DNA from: Hymenolepis diminuta
Taxonomy: Eukaryota; Platyhelminthes; Cestoda; Cyclophyllidea; Hymenolepididae
Reading direction: 5' to 3'
DNA: 64,000 bases
Assembly: GCA_900708905.1 (NCBI GenBank)
Contig: CAADRB010000038.1
Span: 13,698-77,697 of the forward strand
Shown: positions 11,399-23,600 of the stretch, piece by piece
How the letters are laid out: each line of letters opens with the position of its first letter
Position numbering within the stretch: the first letter of the stretch is position 1
The notes under the pieces: generated by a model
Told to the model about the DNA's origin: nothing
The model's database searches: none
What the model saw: the letters and a program-made list of their open reading frames with translations, nothing else
Program-made: the position numbers and the translations under genes

Positions 11399-11574
11399 TT
11401 TTACTCACCTGTCTTGAAATCCAGCTTAAAATATCCGTTTAGTAGATTCACACTCCCTGGGTGCGTAGTTCATAAATTTGACATTTACAAGAGTAAAGGA
11501 AGGAAGCATTGAAGACACATACCGTTAGAAACACAATATAAATATACATAAATACTTTACAAATGGAACGAATC

Positions 11575-13016
11575 TTAGGTAAAGGCACTTTCCGGTAACA
11601 TGCCTGCTTCTTGAACGCGTCTGAAAGCCTCCATAGCGATTTGAACATTCCAATCGCATTCACTCAAACACTGCTCAGAGTAAGCTTGATTCATTCCAGT
11701 CACTGAAGAAAATTGGCTGATCTTCGCAACTTTCTCACATACCTCGGACTGTGGTAAGCCCGTAGCAATGAAGCCTGTCTTCTCAATACTTGAAACCCAA
11801 ATCTCAATTGCGTTGCGAATAACATCTGCGTGCTTCTAAATGAAAAATTCATATGAAAACAAATAGGATAAAAGGCGGTATAAACAATCAGATGAAGGCT
11901 TACGGCTTGCTGTTCTTCGGAAACAGGTATTACACAAATGATTTCATTAATTATTTTTAATACCGGAGGAGGCAGTAGAATAACTGTCCTTTGAACCCAT
12001 CGAACAAGGGGGGCATGGAGTAGGATTGATGTCTTATTTTTCGACTGCTCCCGTGGCATTTCTAAGCACAATGTCCGATACTGAAAGCATATTCCTGTGG
12101 GCTAAATTGCATTAAGAATAAATGAGAAACTTTTACCCCATGACAAGTAATGTCGTAGCATGTTGTAGCATCACTTTTTATGGTCAAAAGAAAAGGAATA
12201 CTTTCAAGCAACTTTCTAACTTGCTGCAGACCTACAGCTGCATGAACAGCTGCATGAGAAGTTTCAAATTGGCTGATGCCTGATAAATCGATTCGCTTTT
12301 GCTGTCTTTTAAAATACTTTGAGTTGAAATCCTGTATTTTCCGAACAACTTGCAGTTTCTTTCGTTGAAATTTATCAAGCTTCTGTCTTGGCTCTGTATT
12401 ATCGAATTCCAGTGCCCAAGACGGCAGAGGCCAATTTCCCTTAAGTAAATTAGATGAAGCAAGTACATAGGGGAGCATAGAATCCACGGCAGCAGTACCT
12501 TTGCAATCCTTTCTATTTGCAGAGTTCTTTCCCATTATGGTATCATACTTTTCTGCTATAAAAGGAGCTGCATGAACTGATAAGGAGCAGTTCATGAAAT
12601 AGAAATCCGGTAAATACACAATACCTTCTCTCTGTTCCAGTAAATCCATTTTTCTAAAGAAAACTATGTGCGATATAAACATTACCTCATAAGAAAAGCA
12701 GATACCAATATAGCGATATCAGGCGAAGGAGTAAATGACGATTGAAGAGTTGGCAATTCCAGAATTGGTTCAGGGATAGGCTCGACATGTTCAAGTGCGA
12801 GAATTTTATCAACAAAGTCAACTTTAAATTTCCTTAACCTCTTCTTTCGTTCCTTGTTTTTTAAACGCTTATGAAGTGGCTTTTTCGGGTTATCTTGACA
12901 AGACTTCGCAAGCTTCATATCAACATCAAAATCCTCATCCAATTTTCGGCGAGCTAAATTTGTATAGGATCCCAATGTATGTAAATCTTACCACATTTAC
13001 GACGATTTCTACCCAT
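11575..13016 (-). CDS. NXF: NXF-like mRNA export protein, NTF2L and UBA only
   Basis: Five exons join in phase: 12992-13016, 12686-12953, 12137-12653, 11904-12101 and 11575-11835. Introns are 38, 32, 35 and 68 nt. The product has 422 residues. Residues 368-422 are a TAP-C/UBA-like domain: VTGMNQAYSEQCLSECDWN, then AMEAF and AGMLPESAF, matching the NXF1 end (SGMNxxWSQKCLxxNxWD...GxIPxxAF). This domain binds nucleoporin FG repeats. Residues about 75-320 fit the NTF2-like domain that pairs with NXT1/p15: CSLSVHAAPF matches CCSLSIPF, and VRWVQRTVILLPP matches LRAFTRTFIAVPA. The RRM and leucine-rich repeats that bind RNA in NXF1 (619 residues in human) are absent. In their place is a Lys/Arg-rich stretch of about 60 residues (LHKRLKNKERKKRLRKFK). 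It may be a divergent paralogue or a regulator. The family call is good; the start rests on the MGRNRRKC exon. Confidence 0.82.
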
Positions 13017-14336
13017 TGTGCACGCTTTCTAACAGACAACGCAATTCCCGCCAATGATATTCTTACATTGGTATTGTGTTAAAGGTCATTTTGACCGGAA
13101 AAAAAATTTGTCTAAAAATGTAAATAAAATTGGGTTTATTTTCTTCAGTTGAGTTTTAATATAAATTAAAATAGTGTTATTAACGTATGTTGATTATATT
13201 AACATACACCTTTATTAACTAGACTTCATTTAGTCACAGAAATCGCGATAATTAACATCTACATATTGTACATATGTTCTCCGACGAAGTGCTGTTTTAA
13301 GAGCAGCGAAAGTTTTATCACAGTTTTTTGGCACCATTTTTGTGAATTTTATGCTTTTCATGAGAGATTATAAGATCTGATTTTATTTTATCGTCCTGCT
13401 TCAGTTTGCAATTGACCCCATACATTCCTGCATGTTACTGTCTTATTTGACACTTTTCGTTGAAGAGAACTTTTGAAATATTTGTACTTTACACATAAAT
13501 TTTTGGAAATCTATAATATGTCATTCAAATGAGCTAATATTTTTTGCCTTTTCTGCTACCCCACCAGGAACACGATGAAATACCATTTTCCATTTCCTCC
13601 GATGCAAAGTTTAAAAGAAAGAACCCAATGAATTGCTTTACTAGTAAGAAGGAGATGATTATTTTAACTTCAGCTACTTCGACATACGAAACTATAATTT
13701 TTCCTCAAAAAATAATTCTTATATATTTTTTACTATTTCACAAGCATTCACATGCAAAACAAATACTGAACACTCTTCCCAGGATCCTTGAAAGAAATTC
13801 GCAAATACTAGGCAACATCATGACTGACCAGTGAGGCCGCCTCGAGACCCCAGGATGGATGGACGGGAGGTGCCATAGATAGCAGATGTCAATCAACGCC
13901 TGGCCATCAAAAATGACAGACGATAAGATCTCGTCTACAGTATCCACAGGCGATTCAGTTGTATGTGTAGGAGTGTGTACTTGTACATGAATAACTAAAG
14001 AGGTGCCAATCATCACGTTATGCTATCGACGACAAAACATGACTGATGTTTAATTTTGGAATGTTATTTTAAAAATCTAATTTATTTAACAATACATTGG
14101 TGTAGCTTTCAATATTTATATTTACACTTTTGTATATTTACGCAAAAAGCAAAGATTATTAAAAATATATTCAATTATTTCACTTATAATTGCTACAAAA
14201 TACTTCCGGTAGAATTACCAACAATTTACATCTTTTCTTTCTCAAGGCCTTATTCGTTAACGATTGGATATCTTTGAGGTCAAACTCCGGGCATTTCGAA
14301 GCCTTTATATGCAACCGGTTTGCTCATCTGTAATAT
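13017..14336. other. Divergent promoter region, NXF-like / DOCK
   Basis: This AT-rich stretch lies between the start of the NXF-like gene (minus) and the start of DOCK (plus), so both promoters should be in it. I see no strong TATA or initiator pair that would decide the transcription starts. It holds an LTR-like repeat fragment at 13868-14022, about 310 bases upstream of the DOCK ATG. Open stretches at 13544-13834 and 13738-14016 look fortuitous; the second overlaps the repeat. Confidence 0.5.
13868..14022 (+). repeat. LTR-like repeat fragment, copy 3
   Basis: This matches the 5' half of the LTR-like repeat in plus orientation: 'agcagatgtc.atcaacgcctgg', then 'gacgataagatctcgtctac', 'tatccacaggcg', and finally 'ctaaagaggtgccaatcatcacg'. 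It is more diverged than the copies at 1646 and 60522 and lacks the TATA/AATAAA half. Confidence 0.6.
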
Positions 14337-14682
14337 ATGATGATATGGTCTCCAGTTACTGATGATGTAAAGTGGAGAAGGGGTAAAGTTTATTTTTTAA
14401 AAATGAAACTTTTATAAATCTTTAGTTATCTGCAAATTTAATGACCCTTCCCTTCCGAAAAGCCTTTCTGTATCTTTGGGTGATTGGGTTTACGTCGATC
14501 AAATAAGCAAGGTAGACGATAAACCTGATTCATCACAATGGTACTATGGTTTCAAATGTGGAGGTTCGAAAATGTGTGGTATATTTCCGGTCTCGTGTAC
14601 AGAAAAATCGGCAGACGTAGAATTTCCAGAATTATTTGCCGAAATAATGTCTTTTCTACCAATGGCTCAGCAAGTGTTTACC
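14337..14682 (+). other. DOCK exons 1-2: start and SH3 domain
   Basis: Residues about 14-75 form the SH3 domain: VICKFND, then LGDWVYVDQIS, QWYYGFKCGG and CGIFPVSC, matching VxxSFRG...IGDxVxILE...GWYRGF...GIFPxxY of DOCK3/4. In the family this SH3 binds ELMO and holds the protein inhibited. Intron 1 is only 43 nt (14383-14425), and the junction codon GTT is split after G. Confidence 0.88.
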
Positions 14683-17600
14683 GTATGTGTATTCTTTTAA
14701 AGCCGATTTTTAGGTCGGCGATCGACGAGTTTTTCAGAAAGCCTCCATATATTTGCAAGAAATGGCTATTTGCCAGAGTAAATCTAATCTTTCATTTAGC
14801 ACTTCAGAATCAAAACTTCACAAATGTGGTGCTTTGGAATTTCTCTCATTATGTGAAAGGTATACTTTTGTTTGTTTCATTTTTTTAGATATATTGGCTT
14901 CCCGTTGCAAATCCGTATGCCTAATCCTCTGAGTTTTGTGAGTGTTCATTTATATGATAAATACCTGCAAAATGAAAAGGTTTCAAAAGAGAGAGAGGTT
15001 TGCAAATTTTCCGTACTCTAAGACTCAATATAGAGACCAAAAAGAGATCTCTTCAATATCTCTGTTGAATTTGATCGCTGTCCTCCAGCTACAATGACGC
15101 TATATCTAGCGTCTCAATCAATTAGACTTCCCGAATCGAATACTATTGGCAGCGGGTCAGATCAAGATACTCACTTAATCAATCTCCCTAATCATTTAAT
15201 TGAATATCTTCGAGGAAATGACGACGGAGCAGCTTTAAGCTCCGTATCTCCCGCTAATCTGCAGTTTAGTGATTTTTGCCGCATTTCCGAAAATGTAATT
15301 ATTGATGGGTTTCGTTCTGATCACAATACGTCTGTCATTTTTCCGGTTTGTTTTGTCCTCAATTCCTAACTTCTCTATAGGAACTAAAACCTTTTAGTCC
15401 ATCTGATACACGCATCCTCCTTGTTATCATGGTGGATAAAGTGGGATCTACAGCGACTAAGCGAGGGAGGAATGTTTCCACAGATGTTCAGTTATCTGTT
15501 GGGGACGGCGACAGACTTCGTAGACCACTAGCTGTCGGTTGTGTTGATATAACTAAAGATATCTTATCCACTCTTCTTCCTTTTCATACTCCCTCTCGAT
15601 CGTTTGATCGGCAATCTCGAAAGTCGTTTACATCTGCCAGGATTGTGTCTCTTCGAAGGTGGGTTTATTATTTTCGTTGTGTTACTCAGCCTGTCTTTCT
15701 CATTTAGTTCCTTTGAAAGTTCTCACGCCGATGTTCTGGTCAAACTTGCTAACGAGACACGAAGCTCTGTCTGGGATCTTATTCCCTCTTCAGGAGTTGT
15801 TAAATCGGTTGATGGAGTGACAGGCGCTTCCATCCTTCCTCCCTCCTATCCCTCCTCACAATCTACAAACTCAGGTTCTGAAATTTCTGAAGAATTAGAA
15901 GTCGAAATTAAAGACATTAAAATGATCGAACTTCAACCGTATCATGTAATTAACTATCTATCGCTATTAAACTTGATATCTAACCTAATCTATTATTATT
16001 TTCCTTTCAGCTTATTAAAAGATCCTACCCTGGAAGTTTAATATCACGACCTTACGGAGTTATTGAGGGCAATTTCAGCAGCACCGAGACCATTCGAAAT
16101 GACTTTTTTGTGACTCTAAAATCCGCCGTATTTGATAAGGCTTCGAGCAGAAAGGAGTATAATGTGGAAGTGGAGGTCAGTCTTCGCGATCCTCAAGGTC
16201 GACCGGTAAGTTGCCTCTTTGTTTATATTAGAGATCATAGCTGAACCTTTCGTTTATATGTAAAGTTGCTATCTAATGTTGATTAACTCCATAACCGATT
16301 ACTAATATGGGTAGTTGATGTTTATAGGATTTTTGGCAAGCTATCCGAGTCACCCCAAATGAACTACCGGACATGCATCGATTTGGTAGATTAGAACTTC
16401 AATATTTAAGGAGGAAATTTCATAGGACTTCTTGAAATTCTAGTTTGCTATTAGTTGCAGGGTACAATTTATTGAAATGTGGAAAACGTATCAATCTCAC
16501 ATCGATATAGTTATCGCAATTTCAAGGTTATTCAGTGACAATTAGATTGGTTGAACTCAGCTGTCTATTGATTTATTGATTTTCGGGAATGCTATCTGAA
16601 ATACCTGTCGTTTGTAATCAGCTGTGAGATGAAATTATCGAACAAAACCTTTTTAAACAACGTCGGCTGAAAAAGGTTGATCAGAACTTCATCCAGTATA
16701 AATTATATATTTAAATAATTGTACTGACTAGAATGAGATCGGTAAATCTTAATTAAAAGCATTTTTCACTACTGGAGTATGAAGCTGAATTTTTTGTGTT
16801 GTAAGGTCTGCGGTGGGCGGACTATTGATTGGATGTTACTGGGACAAATGAGTCATTGTCGATGTTATGTGATGTTAATTCATAACTTAGGAAAGCCGTT
16901 AATTTGAGCCTTCTATTTTTGCTGTCTGTGTGCAAGTGTTGATTTTCATTCCTCTAATTGATCATCTGTCTCCCCCACCGTTTTTTTCTTGAACATTCCT
17001 TTCCCATCTAGTTACGTGCGTGTGTTTATTGTTTAGATTTAATTGTTATTTTTTGACAGTACATTCAATTCGATTCTGATTGCTATAATTGTGTGTATTC
17101 TGGATTGATTTGTAGCTTGAGAACGACTGTTATTGGTCGTTACAGTACAATTACAATACAACTACAATTGGTAGTTACAAATTGCGCAAGAAATTCCATC
17201 TACTTCCAGCATTAATCACTATATGCTTTTAATTCTCTTAAAGGCTGTCACTTCAGCCTGTATTCTATTATTTATTGATTTTAAATATGCCTGATACTCT
17301 CTTATTAGACTGGATCAGTGTTGTTCTGTTCCTTCTTTAACCTTAGTACTATTGTAAGGCAATGGAAATCTCATATATCCATAGTTTACTTTAAATGGAA
17401 GAGTTAGATTTCTTAATTCTATTATCGATCACCTATTGACTAGAATGTGTACTTTAGGCTTCCTCTAATTTATGAAATGTCTTTAGTTTCCGTGGATAGA
17501 GGGAGCAGGTGAAACTCACTACGTCTCCAGTATATCTGCATCCCGAAGTCAGCCGCGGTGGAATGAGTTAATTCGCATTGCCATCCCCTGGTCTATGGAT

Positions 17601-20600
17601 TATCCAAGTCTCACCTCTCCTGATGATCGATTTTCCCGATTGACTAATATAATGGATAATTCTATAGGAACAGAAGATCATATTGAACCCACCGTGTCCT
17701 CTTCCTCATCTCAACGCTCATCGGGAGATTCTGGGATATTCGCCCGAAAGACGCCCACCTCAGCTCACCTTCGATTTGTTGTCAGACATCGATCCACCAT
17801 ATCAGGTTCGTTTCTCTTGATTTTTACTATATTAATAATTTATAAGCAGAATATGGAGGAAAGGTTTCTTTAACACCCATTTTGAGTTAAGAAGCAGACA
17901 TTTTAGATCCCTCTGATTGAGAAACTTGAGCTATATTTCCCCTCAATTCACTAAAGGAGTGTTAACGGAATTTGGTTAGGATATATAGAAGGTCTCTGGA
18001 GGCACTCTTTTGAGAAATTGGTATTATCACCCTTTTTGTTGGCCTGAAATAATCAGTGTGATCGGCTACCCACATCACTGGATGTGCATTGATGAGCATT
18101 AATATCCACTCTAATTGAGAAAATCGCACTCCGTCCCCTCCTCCCTATTGATTTGAATTTTTGATCACTCTATGAGTCTTGAATCAGATTCATTTAATGT
18201 GGTAAACTTGCACCACCTACGTCTGCTGTAGAAACTAAACATATCTTTAATCATTGTCCAGCATTATTCATTTCTTGATTTAGTATCAATACGTTAGATT
18301 AGCTAGAATCATGAATCATTTTTTTCTGTTCTGCGGGAGGCAGTGCCGTTTCCATATTGTTTCCACCAAAAGTGCATTGCTGGTCAAATTGTACTCTTGT
18401 AGTATCTTTATAATTCAAATCCCTCTCGTGGATTTATTTTATATTTTAACACATGATTATTATTTTCGTGCAGCCATCGACCATTATTCTTCATTATTGG
18501 ATTAAATGAAATGCTTGTTCGTACACCGGTGGCGTAACGGTCAGAATATATGTATGCAAAAATCATAATAAATTCTAATTACGAGTATGATTAACAGTAC
18601 TAGCTAATGATTGTGGAGAAAAGGGCTGTGGATGCGATTTCCTCATCTGAAAGGCGCCAAGATGTCACTCTTCTGCCCAAAGTGAGTGTTTGATTTAGAA
18701 ATAATATTTTACATTAAAGTGGAAATATTGGATGTAAAGCTGGAGAAAATGACATTTCGTGTCTTAAATCGTCCTCATAGGCCTTAATTTCGCTCTAAAC
18801 TTTAGAGGTCACATTATTTTATCTATTTTCTTGAGGTCCTATTTAATCGGAAATGACCTGTCTTAGGTTTTGTTAACTCAAGGATTTACGGCTTCCAATT
18901 CCATAAAGTAGGATTGCATGGGAGTGTTTTCAAACGTTCATCTTGAGCAAAATGTAACACTATCCAGTATCTCTAATAAGAAACGATTATTAGCCAGTGC
19001 GGTCGGTCACTGGCTGTGAGCTGATGGGCAGGAACCCGTTACTTAAGATTTGGCAGATATGTATGCTGACTGCTACGCCATTTGGGCAGGAGAAAGGCAC
19101 CTTGTATCCCTCTTCTTAATCTTTGTTTACAAAGTTCTTATTTTGTCACTTCTCGATGAAATAGCGATGAATGCACGAACATTTGTTGTGTAACACCACG
19201 CCAGAATACTGACAAACATAACTCAATGTCATAGAATGCAGGCTTGGTTTGGGGATGAATGATTCACATTTCACAGGTGGTTTTCAGGTCATTTGTAATT
19301 CTTGGCTTTTGACATCTAGACAGGTAATCTAGACAGAATGCGATTGCAAAACTGTCATCTAATCGGCAGTGATTTGCATTCAGAAGTTGATCAAACGAAG
19401 ACGTCTCATGCTTAAGTTGAGTTATCTTGACAATAAAGCACGACTCTTCCTCCTAGCTACTGTACCGGATTTGAGTTAATTATAGTAACCTAGCTTTATA
19501 TTGAGTCTTCATTTATTACTCTAAATGCTTGATCCTATACACTAATTCAGTCTCCGATTGCTCTAATGAATGCTTATCAATTTATCTGATTAAATTAATT
19601 GTCTGCTTACTTCTGCTTTAATATTAGGGAAAAACAATGGTAGGTTTTCAACTAATCATCACTCGGAGTTTAAAACTCATTTACCACTAACACTAACTCT
19701 TTTAATATGCCACCTTATTTTTTATTCAAATTCTTAAGATCGTTGTTAGCTACGTTTCCCTGTTTATCTAACTCCACTACATTGTTACTAGCGTGCATAA
19801 ATTTATCTTATGTTCGATTAAGTTATATTGATTGCCTTTTGTTATCCACAGTTTCAAGCCGGAACGGCCATTGGTTAAAACACCACCACCACCACCACAG
19901 AAGGTCATATACGAATTACGAAGCTCACCATGGTAAAATCACACTGCTTAGTTTTAAAGGAGACTCCATTTCATTCGCAGTCCTACAATTAACGTAGTTT
20001 TTGCTTTATAATCATAACCAATTAGCATAATCATCCTAAAAGTATGTAAGTTTTTCACACACAGCTTCATTTCCCATTCATGTACACAAGTTTTGGTGGT
20101 ATTAGGAGAAAAATAATCCCAGGACTTATACATGCGTATATATGAGAGCGTACAGTTTTACAATCTACCATATTCTCCCTAATAGTGGGTTTCATGCGAA
20201 GCGGACGTTTTCGTTGGCTCAGATCGTCTAGCTCATCTTTCGGGCGAGAGTTTAAGCCTCTCTATGATTCTGGTAAACAACCAAGACGAAGACGCATGGC
20301 TCCTTCCTCCTCCTTAATTATGTTTTCTCGCATGGCTTTTTGTAGAGTAGAGTAGAGTANNNNNNNNNNNNNNNNNNNNNNNNNNNNNNNNNNNNNNNNN
20401 NNNNNNNNNNNNNNNNNNNNNNNNNNNNNNNNNNNNNNNNNNNNNNNNNNNNNNNNNNNNNNNNNNNNNNNNNNNNNNNNNNNNNNNNNNNNNNNNNNNN
20501 NNNNNNNNNNNNNNNNNNNNNNNNNNNNNNNNNNNNNNNNNNNNNNNNNNNNNNNNNNNNNNNNNNNNNNNNNNNNNNNNNNNNNNNNNNNNNNNNNNNN

Positions 20601-23600
20601 NNNNNNNNNNNNNNNNNNNNNNNNNNNNNNNNNNNNNNNNNNNNNNNNNNNNNNNNNNNNNNNNNNNNNNNNNNNNNNNNNNNNNNNNNNNNNNNNNNNN
20701 NNNNNNCGGTGGGAGTTTGAACAGGTCGGGTCAGCTGAGATGGTTGAGATCGCCCAGTCCAAGCTCACATCTTCGACAGGAGGATAAAAAACAGACCTCG
20801 GAATCCGGTAGGCTTTGTGTTTCACTCTCCTCTCCTCATTGTTTATCTTTGTTTTGCATGAACTCATTCGACTCAGGTGAAGTGGAAATACTAATAGCTT
20901 GGCGTTTTATGAGCCATCCGCTTTGTTAATTAATTAATTTGTGCTGAAAGCGAAAATAAGGAACATTAGAGCTCTCCCTATGTCCTTTTTCTTATCATAT
21001 TATCCTTCCTCTTATTCATCTTTTAGAACCGAGGGATAAGGTCCTTGGAGTTGCATATCTGCAGTTGGGAATGGCGGATGAACAGATTTTCCTCAAAGAT
21101 GGGGATTATTCGCTCTTTATTCATAAGGTAAATCTTTTTGGTCAGCAAATAACGCCCCACGTCAAATGAAAAAAATTTACTGCTAGATAATCTTACCCAA
21201 TTTTCTATGTCCCAAATTCACGTTTTCTACTGCCTTCAAACCTTCTTAGAAGGTCGATTTTTCATCTGAACCATTTAAAAATAAATCTACTATGAAAAGT
21301 AAATACAAGATAGCTTAGAATTGAAAGAAATTGTGGTTAAAAGGCAACATCAGAGGGTTGTCGGTTAGTTCAAGCCTTTAGCTACAAACAATGAAAAATC
21401 CTCAAACCTAACTAAATATCATATTAAAAACGGTATACTTCTTTATCCAATCATTTTCCTTTTTTCTAATTCACCATTTTAACAACGCTTTATGTTTATC
21501 TTTGGTTTCAAAACCTGTATCAAACTCGTTAAAAAAAATTGTCCCCTAATAGATCTTTGTTATAATAACAATTCCCGAGGCCATTTAGCATGTTTTCCTA
21601 CGCATATATTGGGTAGAGTGTAGCATCATGAAGCTTCCCTGGTGAAAGACTCGAATTCTGTCGCCTATGTTAGCTGGACTTAACCAGTGGTTTGCCATCC
21701 ACATCAATGGGTGTGCGCCGATGGGGATGGAACCCGTTAACTCTGGCATAGCACGGTAACCAATGCGCCACCAACAGAAAATAGCTTAATGTATCATGAT
21801 TTTCAATTAAATGGCTTATTTAGCTGTCAGTGTGATATTAGGTTTTTCGAGTTCATTTCCTTCAGGATGTAGTAACCTGCTGTAATCTGACCCCATATTT
21901 AAATGTTAAAAGTAATTTCATAATATTGATTAACGTTTAACCCAAATCAACCCATTTCCCCTGTTTGACTGGATTTCGTTATATGTAAACATCACTACCC
22001 TATTAATGGTGCGTCGGTGGCCCATCAGGTCATATCCAGTGAGAAGAACGGCTATTCGCTCCAGTTAAGTCTGACAAATACACAGGTTGATAAGATTCCA
22101 ATTTTTCATCAGAGAGCTTCTTGATACTACCCCTCTACCCAGGGGAAGTGTTTGGAAACGCTTGTCTGGTTGGACTTGGTAGGATGATCCCATCAGTTAG
22201 CCACATATTTATCCAAATGTCATAATTCGAAATGGTAAATAGTCGTGTCCATTGATACCCGCTTCTCGATTGTAGGGTGATAGAATACTTAACCATTTGT
22301 CACAACCACCGACAAACTTGTGAACGCAAAATAGTTGTTTATTACCTGAACGCACACACATCCGTTCGGATCGTGATCCAAATTAGCAGTAGCAATCAAT
22401 TAGTAACACCCCTTTATTTAACGCTCGTTTGATTTGTAGGCTGTTGACTTGTTTTTTTCTCCCTAACATTGCGATCATCGTTAATAATGCTACATCACGT
22501 CTCTGCTGCATTTACTTACGAATATTAGCACCTTGGACACCTCTCTATATTGTAGTTTATTGCAATTGCCTAGGCAGTCAGTCACCTGGATAAATCTAAA
22601 CATTATCTAACTTGGTTACCTGTGGAGAAAGTGGCAGAAAAAATGCAAACAAAATGAATATTATAGATTTAGATCGGTATTCTTAATCTTCTTCGTAACT
22701 CCGAAGCCCATTTATGTAAACTTTTTCCGACACTCACCTTGGGTAGGGACGTAGTATCACGAAGCCTCTATGATGAGACCCTTTTATATTGCCAACTCAT
22801 TTAATAGTCAGAGTTAACTAATGCGGTTGGCCATCCCGTTCCCTGGGTGTGCACCGATGGGGTTTGAACTCATTACTTCTGACTTCGCAGATGATCACAT
22901 TAACCGTTGCACCATCGCCGCACTTATCTTTCTTTATCTGAACTGATAAATAAGTGACAATGATTTAACCCTCCTTTTCTTTAGCCTTCGGATATTTTAA
23001 ATAGCCTTGCATTTGAGCCATACAATATTTCTTAACGACGCTTAAATCTTCATATTTCGAAAATCCTCACTACACTCGAGATGTGAGAAAAGAAGGCTCA
23101 CACTGATAACAGTGAAACATGAATTTATCGATCAAGACGTCCAAACTAATATCATTAAGTAGGATTATAGGAAGTGGATAGAGTTGCAGTGTTTACATAG
23201 GACAAAAATGGAAGCAAACAGGGATTTAACTAATAGCGCAATTGTATTTATCATCAACATGAAATTTCGTTTAATATTTAAATGTTGGAGATCAAGTCAG
23301 CTCGTCCCTACGTGTTCGTAATAATTCGCATGTTAATGAAAGGAAATTGTCAGTGATTTCAGTTATTTATTATTGGGTTTCATTTACTATTAATCAGTGA
23401 AATATAATATCGTTCATATACGCAAAGTATTCAGATATTTACTAATCTTTTACTTTTCCGGCTATAGTTTTTTAGTTTTGTCAATTTATTTACGTTTATT
23501 CGTACAAGCATTTCATTTTTGAGCGAATCCTATACTTCTTTTGTGCTTATTGCTTTATTTCATACAAGTGCTAATTTCTGTTGGTCCCATTTGACTACTT

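Larger units (their letters stand above)
17806..21026 (+). other. DOCK intron 9, with SINE-like copies and assembly gap
   Basis: This 3.2 kb intron contains two antisense SINE-like pieces (17975-18108 and 18984-19086), a CAC trinucleotide run (19881-19898) and the N gap (20360-20706). The flanks of the gap (about 20190-20340 and 20707-20880) are richer in G+C than the rest of the intron. No exon is needed here, because the phases of exons 9 and 10 join directly. Confidence 0.6.
16011..21127 (+). other. DOCK exons 8-10: DHR1 (C2-like) domain
   Basis: DHR1 binds phosphoinositides and brings DOCK to membranes. Residues about 465-667 give the family pattern: TIRNDFFVTL (compare DIRNDLYLTL), YNVEVEVSLRD, SRSQPRWNELIRIAIP (SNSPRWGEIIKLPIP), HLRFVVRHRST (HLRFEFRHCST), then KVLGVAYLQLGMADEQ and FLKDGDYSLFIHK. 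A serine-rich insert of about 40 residues (SSSSSQRSSGDSG) lies between the last two strands of exon 9 and is absent from vertebrate DOCK3/4. The exons are 16011-16205, 17487-17805 and 21027-21127. Confidence 0.88.

Noticed and set aside
11703..11742. GT...CAG pair inside the last NXF-like exon that looks like a 40-nt intron
   Set aside because: Removing it puts a TGA directly after the junction. Reading through keeps the frame and gives VAKISQFSSVTGMN, which matches the start of the TAP-C domain.
13738..14016. 92-codon minus-strand ORF
   Set aside because: It overlaps the LTR-like fragment and reads it antisense; nothing suggests a gene.
14778..14799. GTAAAT...TTTAG pair in DOCK exon 3 suggesting a 22-nt intron
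   Set aside because: Too short to splice, and reading through keeps phase with exon 4 (AG|A), giving a continuous DOCK N-terminal segment.
19881..19898. CAC repeat giving six histidines in one frame
   Set aside because: It lies in DOCK intron 9 and is a simple trinucleotide repeat, not part of a coding exon.
20262..20867. 201-codon minus-strand ORF
   Set aside because: It is open only because it crosses the N gap. The real coding on either side is short and featureless.
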